From Synergistaceae bacterium (GTDB lineage: Bacteria; Synergistota; Synergistia; Synergistales; Aminobacteriaceae), in contig JAHDLC010000007.1 in NCBI GenBank assembly GCA_018436595.1, positions 62,001-126,000 on the forward strand: a DNA stretch of 64,000 nt, in the 5' to 3' direction. How positions within the stretch are numbered: position 1 is the first letter of the stretch; every line of letters begins with the position of its first letter. Below, in pieces: positions 50,234 through 58,719 of this stretch. Under the pieces are notes generated by a model, which was not told where the DNA came from, did not search any database, and saw only the letters and a program-made list of their open reading frames with translations. The position numbers and the translations under genes are program-made.

Positions 50234-51480
50234 GCAAGGTTTCTGGAGATGACGGAGCGGAGCACCTCGGCCTCGACCGGCTTGGCGATGTAGTCATCCA
50301 TTCCCGCGTCGAGGCACATCCGCCGGTCTCCCTCCATGGCGTAGGCCGTCATGGCAATGATGACGGATCTGAGGCCCCGGACGGCCTCTTTCGCCCTGGC
50401 CAGCCGCGTGCATTCGAGGCCGTCCATGTCCGGCATCTGGACATCCATGAAGACAAGGTCGTACTGTTTTTCATCCATGAGCTGCAGCGCCTCGGAGCCG
50501 CTTTCCGCCAGGAACACATCCCAGCCGGGACCGCCCATTTTCCTGAGAATGGTCCTGGCGAGACTCCGGTTGAACCTGTTGTCATCCACCACCAGGATGG
50601 AAATCTTCTCCGGGAGGGGGGCTCCGTCAGCAGGAAGTTCCTTTCCGGAATCTCCGTCTTTTTTCCTGAATGTCTCCCCGGGAGGAATCTTTCCGAGGGA
50701 AGCCCGGAAATGAATGACCCGGTCGCCGGAGCCGGACAACTCCGTCCAAAGCATTCCGCCCATGGCTTCAGCTATCCCGCGGGCAATGAGAAGCCCCATG
50801 CCGGCCCCCTGGAAGGATGCGGAAAAATCCTTCCGTTCCATGTTCGAATAGTCCGTGTCCCGCCTTTTCTCCGTCCCGGCCCCTCCGCCGGGATGGCCGG
50901 CGGTGATGTGAAGGATTACTGCCGATTCTTTTTCCTCCCCGGAGAATACCCTGACCGAAATTGTTCCTTTGGGTGTAAAGGCGATGGCGTTGGTCACCAT
51001 GTTCCTGAGGATCTGTCCCAGCCGCGCGCTGTCCCCCAGGAGCAACTCCGGAACGGCGGGGTCAACGTGCAGTTCCAGGGAAAGCCGCCGTTCCTGGACC
51101 GAAACGGCCAGGGGCCGAACCGTCCTGGAACAGGTTGACCGGACGGGAAAGAGATCGCTCTGCAGCGTGAGCCTTCCCGTTTCAATGAGGGAAAGGTCGA
51201 GCAGTTCCTCAACGAGGCGGTGCAGATCCCTCGCCGATGTGGAGAGCATTTCGACGAATTTTTGCTGCTCCAGGTCCAGCCTGGTCCCCTGGAAGAGGTT
51301 TGCCACGCCGATGATGGAGTTGAGAGGTGTGCGTATTTCGTGGCTGAGGTTGGCGATGAAGGCGCTCTTGTTCCTGCTGCTCTCTTCGGCCCTGCGGAGG
51401 GCCTCCTCGAGTTCCGTGATCCGCCGGGCCTGATCTTCCTGCGAAGTTCCCTCCCGTGCCTGTCCTGAAATGGACGTCAT
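50230..51480 (-). CDS. Hybrid histidine kinase with altered ATP-binding box
   Basis: This 416-aa soluble protein has a short coiled coil, HisKA (SHEIRTPLNSIIGVANLF), a HATPase domain and a C-terminal receiver. The N box (RNMVTNAIAF) and a G2-like segment (GAGMGLLIARGIAEAMGG) are present. The G1 position, normally DxGxG, reads HITAGHPGGGAG and lacks the Asp that contacts adenine, so kinase activity is doubtful. The receiver looks functional: VVDDN, phospho-acceptor Asp in VFMDVQMPDMDG, Thr in MTAYAM and Lys in AKPVE. There is no transmembrane or sensor domain. It converges on the SpoIIE gene with a four-base overlap. Confidence 0.85.
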   Translation of the reverse strand: MTSISGQAREGTSQEDQARRITELEEALRRAEESSRNKSAFIANLSHEIRTPLNSIIGVANLFQGTRLDLEQQKFVEMLSTSARDLHRLVEELLDLSLIETGRLTLQSDLFPVRSTCSRTVRPLAVSVQERRLSLELHVDPAVPELLLGDSARLGQILRNMVTNAIAFTPKGTISVRVFSGEEKESAVILHITAGHPGGGAGTEKRRDTDYSNMERKDFSASFQGAGMGLLIARGIAEAMGGMLWTELSGSGDRVIHFRASLGKIPPGETFRKKDGDSGKELPADGAPLPEKISILVVDDNRFNRSLARTILRKMGGPGWDVFLAESGSEALQLMDEKQYDLVFMDVQMPDMDGLECTRLARAKEAVRGLRSVIIAMTAYAMEGDRRMCLDAGMDDYIAKPVEAEVLRSVISRNLA

Positions 51481-51546
51481 GTCCCGACCTCCCGTCTGCA
51501 GTGTTCCGGGGCTGCGCTGTCCGGATTATAGGGGCTCCGGAGGAGA

Positions 51547-51575
51547 AAACAAAGGGGGGAAGAGGATGTCCCCCC
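51547..51575 (-). terminator. Terminator after the beta-propeller gene
   Basis: On the minus strand GGGGGGA (51569-51575) and TCCCCCC (51554-51560) form a stem with an eight-base loop followed by TTTGTTTT. It separates the PQQ-type gene from the histidine kinase gene on the same strand. Confidence 0.65.
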
Positions 51576-51601
51576 TCCCCCCGGTTCTCCGGAAAGGTTG
51601 T

Positions 51602-52654
51602 TTACTCGAAGGCGTAGACTTTTCCGTCGAAGCTTCCGAAGTAGAGCACTCCGTCCACAAAGAGGGGGTCCGACATGATCTCCCGGCCGGACTCGAACTT
51701 CCATGCCTCCCTGCCCGTCGCCGCATCCAGGGCGAAGAGGGTGCCGCCGTCGCTGCCGAAAAATACCATGCCCTCGTGATAGGCCGGATTGGAGTGGATC
51801 CCCCCCGGAACGGGAAACTCCCAGAGAAGCTTCCCCGAGGCGCCTTCCAGGGCCACCATCTTTCCGTTCACCGTCCCGAAGAAAATCCGGCCCCCGGCGA
51901 CCAGGGGCCTGGTGGTGATCGCTTCTCCGGCGCTGTATTTCCACTGGGGGATCACACCCTGTATTTTGACCGACTGCAGGGTTCCGTCCCAGCTTCCGAA
52001 GAGGACCAACCCGTCCGCCGCCGTCGGGGTGCTGATGGGGCCGCCGCTTCCGCCGCCCCACATCTTTTTCCCTGTCCCGGCATCAAGGGCGTGGAAGAGC
52101 CCTTCGTATGCCCCGACGAACAGGAGACTGCCGCTGAGGACCGGTGAAGAGCGAAGCTCACGGCCCGTGTCGAAGGTCCAGGCAAGGTTTCCCGACGGGG
52201 CGTCAAGGGCGTAGACCTTGCCGTCGGCGCTGTTGAAGTAGACCCGTCCGTTTCCCGCCGCCGGGGATGACCAGATGGCGCCGGGGGTGTACTTTTCCCG
52301 GGGGGTGAAATGCCAGACCTCCCGTCCCGTTGCCCCGTCGACGGCGAAGAGGGATCCGTCGGCTCCTCCCGTAAACAGTGTGGAGCCGAGAAGAGCGGGT
52401 GTCCCATTGATGGTGCCGCCCGCAGAAAAAGTCCATCGGAGCTCCCCTGTGGCCTTGTCGAGAGCGACAAGGCGCCCTTCGCTGTCACCGATGACGATTG
52501 TGCCGTTCACCGCGGCTGGGGATCCAGTGACGCTGTTTCCGGCGTCGTAGCTCCATTTCTGAACGCCCCGCCAGGCCGATGCCTCGAAGGGGGCCGATAG
52601 GGCAAGCAATGCGGCCGCCAGAAGGAACAGCGGAATTGATCGATGCAATTTCAT
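51602..52654 (-). CDS. PQQ-type beta-propeller repeat protein (exported)
   Basis: This 350-aa exported protein has a signal peptide (LFLLAAALLALSAPFEASA) and about seven propeller blades of the PQQ/BamB kind. The blades repeat a pattern such as VYALDAPSGNLAWTFDTG, LFALDAATGREAWKFESG and VVFGSxDG-like turns. No dehydrogenase or PQQ-binding residues are evident, so a scaffold role like BamB is possible. The start is the second ATG (52654), nine bases after GAGG. A promoter with a perfect TATAAT precedes it. Confidence 0.82.
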   Translation of the reverse strand: MKLHRSIPLFLLAAALLALSAPFEASAWRGVQKWSYDAGNSVTGSPAAVNGTIVIGDSEGRLVALDKATGELRWTFSAGGTINGTPALLGSTLFTGGADGSLFAVDGATGREVWHFTPREKYTPGAIWSSPAAGNGRVYFNSADGKVYALDAPSGNLAWTFDTGRELRSSPVLSGSLLFVGAYEGLFHALDAGTGKKMWGGGSGGPISTPTAADGLVLFGSWDGTLQSVKIQGVIPQWKYSAGEAITTRPLVAGGRIFFGTVNGKMVALEGASGKLLWEFPVPGGIHSNPAYHEGMVFFGSDGGTLFALDAATGREAWKFESGREIMSDPLFVDGVLYFGSFDGKVYAFE

Positions 52655-52701
52655 TTTCATCCACCTCTTTTCACTTGTTTTTCAGTTTTGCAGCCGGATT
52701 A

Positions 52702-52710
52702 ATTATACCA
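52702..52710 (-). promoter_or_regulatory. Extended -10 promoter for the beta-propeller gene
   Basis: The minus strand reads TGGTATAAT (52702-52710), an extended -10 with a perfect TATAAT, 47 bases before the start. A TTGAAA lies 14 bases upstream, too near for a normal -35. Confidence 0.55.
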
Positions 52711-52804
52711 TTCCGGGGTGTTTTCAACGGCCGGGAACCCCCGGCGATTGAAAAGGATGGCTGAGAGGGATAGAATGGCCCGGATAATAAAGGAGCGTGA
52801 CCTC

Positions 52805-53572
52805 ATGGACAATCACGGCATTTCTTCGGAATGGCTCGGGACCTATATCGAAGGTTTCCGGGGAAAAGACGGAACCCTCCACCCCCTTCTCGAGGTTAAA
52901 CGGGTTCACAGCATGAAGGTCAGGGACAACTGTGCCCTGATCGCCGACGGCCTGGGGTGGACAGGCTCCCGTCGGGACCTGGCCCTGACGGCGGCGGTTC
53001 TGCACGATGCCGGACGGTTTCTCCAGTTCGCCGACTACGGGACCTTCTTCGACGGTGCTTCGGTGGATCACGGGGACCTGGGACGCAGGGTGCTCGAAGA
53101 GGCGTTTCCCTGGGAGCGGCTTGAAGGAGAGGGAGTGAAAGAGACTATTCTGGAAGCGGTCCGGCTGCACAATAAAAAAGCCCTTCCCGCCGGTGTTCCG
53201 CCCCATCTGCGGCCCGTGGCGGAAATCGTCAGGGACAGCGACAAGATCGACGTTTTCCGCCTGGTCCGCCGCCACGTGGAGGAAAACAGGGTCAATGACC
53301 TCCTCCCCAGGCTGGACGTGAACGGAGGGTATTCCGGTGAACTTATCCGGGAGCTTGAGGAAGACGGGCAGGGGTCCTACCGGAATGTCCGCTCCCTGGC
53401 CGATTTCCTTCTCGTTCAGCTTTCCTGGGCCTTCGACCTCAACTTTGCGCCCTCATTCCGCATTCTGGACGGGGACGGTACCTTTGCATGGATTGCCGGC
53501 AGGCTTCCCTCCCACACGGCGGTGGATCCTTTCGTGGATTCCGTGTTCCGGCACGTGGAGGCCATGGCCTGA
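52805..53572 (+). CDS. HD-domain hydrolase
   Basis: This 255-aa protein has an HD phosphohydrolase domain, a metal fold used on nucleotides or cyclic nucleotides. The metal residues are visible: His35 (RVHSMKVRDN), HD at 67-68 (LHDAGRFLQF), a His in SVDHGDLGRRVL and the distal Asp in VRDSDKIDVFR. The start ATG 52805 follows AAAGGAG by nine bases; upstream in-frame ATGs lack ribosome sites. It stands between divergent and convergent neighbours, so its pathway is unknown. Confidence 0.8.
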   Translation: MDNHGISSEWLGTYIEGFRGKDGTLHPLLEVKRVHSMKVRDNCALIADGLGWTGSRRDLALTAAVLHDAGRFLQFADYGTFFDGASVDHGDLGRRVLEEAFPWERLEGEGVKETILEAVRLHNKKALPAGVPPHLRPVAEIVRDSDKIDVFRLVRRHVEENRVNDLLPRLDVNGGYSGELIRELEEDGQGSYRNVRSLADFLLVQLSWAFDLNFAPSFRILDGDGTFAWIAGRLPSHTAVDPFVDSVFRHVEAMA

Positions 53573-53628
53573 TCCTTTCCGGGAAGAAACAGGAGGCGCT
53601 TCCGTGGGGAGCGCCCCCTCCGCGCATT

Positions 53629-54927
53629 CTATGCGAAACGCCGGTTGATCACGTCGATGATGGCTTTGTCGAGGTTCCCCATGCCTTTTTCCGAAACTTC
53701 AACCAGGTTATTTACTGTCTGTTCGATGGTTTCGCCCACCACTCCCTGGGGGTCAGGAGAATGGCCGTTCATGACGAGGAGGGCGGCGTGGTAGGCCTCG
53801 AGGGCTCCCGTGCCCACTTTGAGGGCGCAGGTGTATTTCGCCCCGTCGCACACCATCCCGACGAGGTTTCCCAGGACGACGATCATGGCCTGGGCGGCCT
53901 TTTCCGGGTCCCCCGTCATGAGGTAGGTTATGCCCGCAGCGGCTCCGGCGCCGGCGGCAACGGTGCAGCCGCACGTGGGGGTGAGCCGCCCGGTCCTGCT
54001 TTTGATATAGCTTGTTGCAAGGTGGCTGAAGGCTACGGCCCTGGCGGTTTCCTCCCGGCTTTTTCCGTGGTGCTGCGCGCAGACGGCGACGGGGAGGATG
54101 GCCGTCACTCCGTGGTTGCCGCTCCCGGCGCTGCTCATGACGGCGAGGGGAGCGCCTGCCATGCGGGCGTCCGATGCGGCCGCGGCGTATGCCTTGATCC
54201 TGAGGCTGAGGTCCTCGGAGTTGAAGGCCGCTCCGCTGAGTTTTTTCAGGGTTTTGCCGATGTCGAGCCCCGTCGGGTGGGAGGTGTCGAATCCGTACTC
54301 CGCGATGGTCATGTTCATTTCCACGCCGCTCATGACATAATCCATGTCCTCACCGTCCATGGTTTCAACCAGGGAGACAAGGTCTGGAAAGGACATTCGG
54401 GCTATTTCATCTGAAACATTTACTTCGGGGCCGTTCGGCGCCGAGGACGGGGTTTTTTCGGCTGAGAAGGTGGTCTTTCCGTTGAGGGTTACTTCCGAAA
54501 TGCCTGTGTGGGAGCCTTCGATGCGGCAGACCGCCCTGTCTTCTCCGGAACGGACGGACGCTTCTACGTAGACTCCATGGCGGTCGAGGTCGGGGTTGAT
54601 TTGGACTGCGTTTTTCCCGAGCATGGCCTTTGCCGATGCGATATGGTCTTCCGTACAGTCCTTGAGCACCTCGAGGCCGTAGGCGGAGCGGCCGCAGAAG
54701 GCCGAAAGGGCCGCCGCCACGCTGTTTCCCCTCAGCCCCTCCGTCCCGGGAATGCCGACATCGACGCCGTTCTTGTAGATGCTGTCGCTGACGGTCACCG
54801 AAACGGCATCCACAGGTCCGCCGAGTTCTTCCTTTGCCCGGGCGACGGCCAGCGCCACCGCTCCGGGCTCGGTACATCCGAGCGCGGGTTTGACTTCAGT
54901 CCGAAGGAATTCCTTGATAGTGAACAC
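53629..54927 (-). CDS. cyuA: L-cysteine desulfidase (CyuA/YhaM, UPF0597 family)
   Basis: This 432-aa protein belongs to the L-cysteine desulfidase/UPF0597 family (formerly confused with L-serine dehydratase), which splits cysteine to pyruvate, ammonia and sulfide using an oxygen-sensitive [4Fe-4S] cluster. Cluster-type Cys motifs are GCTEPGAVALA near the N-terminus, TPTCGCTVAAGAGAAAG and CDGAKYTCALKVG. Gly-rich segments such as SSAGSGNHGVTAILP also fit. It is a single gene. Cysteine fermentation suits an amino-acid-degrading anaerobe. Confidence 0.88.
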   Translation of the reverse strand: MFTIKEFLRTEVKPALGCTEPGAVALAVARAKEELGGPVDAVSVTVSDSIYKNGVDVGIPGTEGLRGNSVAAALSAFCGRSAYGLEVLKDCTEDHIASAKAMLGKNAVQINPDLDRHGVYVEASVRSGEDRAVCRIEGSHTGISEVTLNGKTTFSAEKTPSSAPNGPEVNVSDEIARMSFPDLVSLVETMDGEDMDYVMSGVEMNMTIAEYGFDTSHPTGLDIGKTLKKLSGAAFNSEDLSLRIKAYAAAASDARMAGAPLAVMSSAGSGNHGVTAILPVAVCAQHHGKSREETARAVAFSHLATSYIKSRTGRLTPTCGCTVAAGAGAAAGITYLMTGDPEKAAQAMIVVLGNLVGMVCDGAKYTCALKVGTGALEAYHAALLVMNGHSPDPQGVVGETIEQTVNNLVEVSEKGMGNLDKAIIDVINRRFA

Positions 54928-55075
54928 CTTTTTCCCTCCAATGCGAATCGAGAGTTATCTGCCTTTCCGTCAATGGTATACTCCGCTTTTCTTTCAGTCA
55001 ATGAAGAGAAAAGGAGTAGGGATTGAGGCATTCGTGATAGTTGACCCCGTTTTTTTGACCTTCAGTATTTCTTCC

Positions 55076-55105
55076 TTGATTGAATGCTTGAATGTGGGAT
55101 AGAAT
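55076..55105 (+). promoter_or_regulatory. Candidate promoter of the nitronate monooxygenase-type gene
   Basis: TTGATT (55076-55081), an 18-base spacer and TAGAAT (55100-55105) lie 90 bases before the TTG start. The gap 54928-55195 otherwise holds no gene. Confidence 0.5.
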
Positions 55106-55195
55106 AGCACGGTACGGCGCACCGTCCGCACCGGTCCCTCCGGGATGGCAAGCCCCGGGAGCGCCGGCAGTTCATTTTGAAGAGGAGAGAGCCCT

Positions 55196-56269
55196 TTGAG
55201 TCAACTTCCGGTATTGAAGATAGGGAAACACCAGCCCCTGTATCCGCTGATCCAGGGAGGGATGGGGGTCGCCATTTCCGGGCCGAACCTTGCCGGGCAT
55301 GTTGCCCGATGCGGCGGAGTGGGAACTATCGCCAGCGTCGGACTGGCATGCAATTCCCCTCATTACAACGGCCGGAATTATTTCGAAGCCAATCAGCTCG
55401 CGGTGAAGGAAGGAATTCAGGAGGCAAGGAAAATAGCAGGGCCCGATGGCGTTGTCGCCGTCAATTGCATGGTGGCCCTCACGGATTACGACCGCCACGT
55501 GAAATCCGCATGCGAGGGCGGCGTTGATGTCATTATCTCCGGAGCGGGGCTTCCCCTCCGGCTGCCCGAATACGCGAAGGAATACCCCGACGCGGCCCTC
55601 GTGCCCATCGTCAGCACAGCGAAGGCTGCGAGCCTTATCACCAGGCGGTGGGAAAAGACCTACGGCAGGATCCCCGACGGCTTCGTCGTGGAAACGCCGA
55701 AGTATGCGGGAGGCCATCTTGGAGTGACCAAGATGGACCAGGTGGATGACGACGAATTCTCCCTGGAGAAAGTGGTTCCGGAACTTGTGGAGTACGTGGA
55801 GAAGGAAATGGGAAAGGATGTCCCCGTTATTGCCGCCGGGGGAATCTGGGACAGGAAAGACATGGAATGGGCTTTCGGGCTCGGCGCAAAGGGAGTGCAG
55901 ATGGGCACAAGGTTTGCCTGTACTTTCGAGGGAGATGCCTCGGAGCGGTTCAAGCAGGCCTTCATCGACGCCAGGGAAGAGGACGTGGTGATCATCCAGA
56001 GTCCTGCCGGCCTGCCCGGACGAGCCCTGCGGTCGCCCTTCATCGACCAGTATCTCAAGGGGCACGTGGAGAGCAAGCCCTGCATCGCGAACTGCCTTAC
56101 CCATTGCCGCTACAAGACTGAACGGGAAACCTTCTGCATCGCCCAGGCCCTTATCGACGCCTACAGGGGGAACTGGGAGGAAGGCCTTTTCTTCTGCGGC
56201 TCCAACGTCACAAAGGTGAAAAAGATGGAGCACGTGGAGGACATAATGAAGGAGCTTTTCCCGGGCTGA
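55196..56269 (+). CDS. Nitronate monooxygenase / 2-nitropropane dioxygenase-family flavoprotein
   Basis: This 357-aa FMN-dependent TIM-barrel protein is of the NMO/FabK-like superfamily. Landmarks are LYPLIQGGMGVAISGPNLAGHVARCGGVGTI, VDVIISGAGLP, VIAAGGIWDRKDMEWAFGLGAKGVQMGTRF (the FMN phosphate site) and a Cys-rich end (KPCIANCLTHC). The C-terminal Cys residues and tail resemble the anaerobe-type members whose substrate is unknown, rather than aerobic nitronate oxidases. The start is TTG 55196 after AGAGGAGAG. Confidence 0.85.
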   Translation: MSQLPVLKIGKHQPLYPLIQGGMGVAISGPNLAGHVARCGGVGTIASVGLACNSPHYNGRNYFEANQLAVKEGIQEARKIAGPDGVVAVNCMVALTDYDRHVKSACEGGVDVIISGAGLPLRLPEYAKEYPDAALVPIVSTAKAASLITRRWEKTYGRIPDGFVVETPKYAGGHLGVTKMDQVDDDEFSLEKVVPELVEYVEKEMGKDVPVIAAGGIWDRKDMEWAFGLGAKGVQMGTRFACTFEGDASERFKQAFIDAREEDVVIIQSPAGLPGRALRSPFIDQYLKGHVESKPCIANCLTHCRYKTERETFCIAQALIDAYRGNWEEGLFFCGSNVTKVKKMEHVEDIMKELFPG

Positions 56270-56346
56270 GGATTTTCTTGTTCAGGAGCGTACGCATGGG
56301 CGGGAGGACTCTCCCGCCTTCACTTTTATGAAGAGGAGGCAGCTGT

Positions 56347-58716
56347 ATGAAAAAAAACGATACGAGACCATTTCTGCTGAGTGCCGCACTCATAGTGACA
56401 TTCGCCTTTCTCGCTCTCGCGGCAACGCCGCCGGCGGTACATGCGGCCGATCCTGCACCCCAGGCGGCATCCGGGGCTCCTGCCGGTGAGGAAGCCAAAC
56501 CATCGTCGCCCGACGTCGTGCCGGGCGCTCCTGCGGAATGGAAGCCCCCCGAGACTGCGGAAAAGGTACAGGAGCGGATCGATGAACTGCAGAAGGAGAT
56601 GGATCTTCTCCAGAAGCAGCGGGAGGACCTACAGAAAGAAGAAGGGCTGGAGTCGGAAATGCACGGCAAGCTGATCGTCGCCCTCGGCGGTGTTCAGAAC
56701 GCCTATGCGCGGTACGCGACGGCCATCGACAATCTTTCCCGTGCGAAAAGCGAGGCCGCGGAGGCGGCAAAAACAGAAGGCGCTTCCCTCATCAAGGATC
56801 CTCCCCCCTACAACCTTTCGTTCTACGACGGAATACGCAACCAGCTCGAGGGAGTGGACCAGCGGCTCAAGTCAGTCCTTTCCTCCATCGAACTTGCGGA
56901 AGGTGCCCTGAAGACAGTGCCGGGGCAGATAGAAAACGCCGAGAAGAAGGTCAGGACCATCAAGGCTGACCTCGAATCCCCTGAATGGGTCGGGAACAGC
57001 GAAAAAGAGACGGAACTCAAGGAGGCGGAGGCCGAACTGGAGGTTGCGCGCCTGTCCATGGTCGTCAACAGGATGAACATGGATGCCCACCTGCTGCGCC
57101 GGAAGTATCTCGAGGCCCGGAAGGCCACCCTGGAAAAGGACGTCGGGCTTGTCGGCGAAAACCTCAAATTTGACGAGGAAGATCTCAAACAGAGGGTCGA
57201 AAGCCTCGGAAAAGAGATAACCGCCGTGCGGGAGTCCCTTGCAAAACTCCAGGCAGAGAGGGAAAAAATCAGGACGAATCTCGTCCGGAGCCAGGGACAG
57301 CTGAAGTCCGCGAAAGACGACCAGCAGAAGGCCCAGGCGACAGCCCTCGTTGCCGAACGGGACGCCGACCTCAAACGGGCCCAGGCCGCCATAGAAGAGA
57401 TGGAGCAGAAGGTAGTTCAGCTCGAGGAAGGAAGAAAGATCTGGCAGACCCGCTACAGGCTCGTCAACGGCGAGATCAAGAGCGATGAGCTCTGGGACAC
57501 CAGAAGCCAGGTTTCTTCGAGGCTGAAGGACCTGGAGAACATGTTCCAGGTGCACCAGAGAAACCTTGCCTCCCTCCAGGCCGACCTCCTCGCCGCCCAG
57601 AAGGTATTGTCGGAGAACGAAAAGGACAAGACCATAACCCAGAGGACCCAGAGGAGAATCACTTCCCTGGAGAAGACAATCCAGCACGTCAATTCGACGG
57701 TGGCCCACGCCTTCAGCCTGTTCAACAGCTATTCGCGACTGGAAGAGGAAATCAATTCCAGGATCGACGCCGTCAGAATAGCCGCCCAGGTGACCCGGTT
57801 CAGCAAGGAGCGCGTCATGGCCTTCCTGAACATGTCCCTGTGGTCCGGGGAAGGGTATAACGTCACTGTTTCGAAGCTGGTCATTTCGCTCTTTCTTTTC
57901 GGGGCGGCGTTCTTCCTGAGCGGCTGGCTGACCAGGCTTGTCGGGAGAACCGTCCTGAGGCGCTTCAAAATGGACCCCACAGCCCAGATAGCGACCCAGA
58001 AAATTCTCTTTTACATCTTCATGGTATCCTTCATCCTCTCCGCCCTGGACGTTGCCGGCATACCGCTTACAGCCTTCGCATTCCTCGGCGGTGCCCTGGC
58101 CATCGGCATCGGTTTCGGCGCACAGAATTTCTTCAACAACCTCATCAGCGGCTTCATCCTCATGTTTACGAAGCCCATCCGCATGAACGACACCATCGAG
58201 ATCGACGGCCTCTTTGCCTCGGTGGAGGAGATCGGCTCCCGGTCCACCCACGTGAAGACTTTCGATAACATAGATGTGCTGGTTCCGAACAGCTATTTCC
58301 TGAACAACAACATCATCAACTGGACCCACACCGACCAGAAAATCCGCCAGAGACTCAACGTGGGCGTGGCCTACGGTTCGGATGTCCGCAAAGTTGAAGA
58401 GCTTCTGTACAAAGCGGCTCATGATCACTCGAGGATTCTGAAAACGCCGGAACCTTTCGTCATTTTCAGGGATTTCGGCGCCAGTTCCCTTGATTTCACC
58501 CTCTTTTACTGGATCGACATGACGAAGGCCTCCACGCTGAAGGTCGGAAGCGACCTGAGATTCCGCATCGTCGCCCTTTTTGAAGAACACGGCATTGTCA
58601 TTGCCTTCCCGCAGCTTGATGTTCACCTTGATGCGGAGAGTCCCCTGCAGCTGACGATGATGCGGGGAAAAAACAGGAAGCCCGCGGAAGCCGAAAGAGA
58701 GCAGACGGAGGCGTAA
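56347..58716 (+). CDS. MscK-like mechanosensitive channel with periplasmic coiled coil
   Basis: This 789-aa channel opens on membrane tension to release solutes in osmotic downshock. It has a signal peptide (to about residue 35), a long periplasmic coiled-coil region (about 60-480; EKVQERIDELQKEMDLLQKQREDLQKEE), then two helices and the MscS core. The pore helix is GIGFGAQNFFNNLISGFILM (about residues 588-607), followed by KPIRMNDTIEIDG and LVPNSYFLNNNIINWTHTD of the cytosolic vestibule. It is shorter than E. coli MscK and has fewer helices before the core. The next gene starts three bases after its stop. Confidence 0.88.
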   Translation: MKKNDTRPFLLSAALIVTFAFLALAATPPAVHAADPAPQAASGAPAGEEAKPSSPDVVPGAPAEWKPPETAEKVQERIDELQKEMDLLQKQREDLQKEEGLESEMHGKLIVALGGVQNAYARYATAIDNLSRAKSEAAEAAKTEGASLIKDPPPYNLSFYDGIRNQLEGVDQRLKSVLSSIELAEGALKTVPGQIENAEKKVRTIKADLESPEWVGNSEKETELKEAEAELEVARLSMVVNRMNMDAHLLRRKYLEARKATLEKDVGLVGENLKFDEEDLKQRVESLGKEITAVRESLAKLQAEREKIRTNLVRSQGQLKSAKDDQQKAQATALVAERDADLKRAQAAIEEMEQKVVQLEEGRKIWQTRYRLVNGEIKSDELWDTRSQVSSRLKDLENMFQVHQRNLASLQADLLAAQKVLSENEKDKTITQRTQRRITSLEKTIQHVNSTVAHAFSLFNSYSRLEEEINSRIDAVRIAAQVTRFSKERVMAFLNMSLWSGEGYNVTVSKLVISLFLFGAAFFLSGWLTRLVGRTVLRRFKMDPTAQIATQKILFYIFMVSFILSALDVAGIPLTAFAFLGGALAIGIGFGAQNFFNNLISGFILMFTKPIRMNDTIEIDGLFASVEEIGSRSTHVKTFDNIDVLVPNSYFLNNNIINWTHTDQKIRQRLNVGVAYGSDVRKVEELLYKAAHDHSRILKTPEPFVIFRDFGASSLDFTLFYWIDMTKASTLKVGSDLRFRIVALFEEHGIVIAFPQLDVHLDAESPLQLTMMRGKNRKPAEAEREQTEA

Positions 58717-58719
58717 CCG

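Noticed and set aside
56872-58626. A 584-codon open frame opposite the MscK-like gene
   Set aside because: The plus strand encodes a clear MscS core; the antisense has no family pattern and no start signal.
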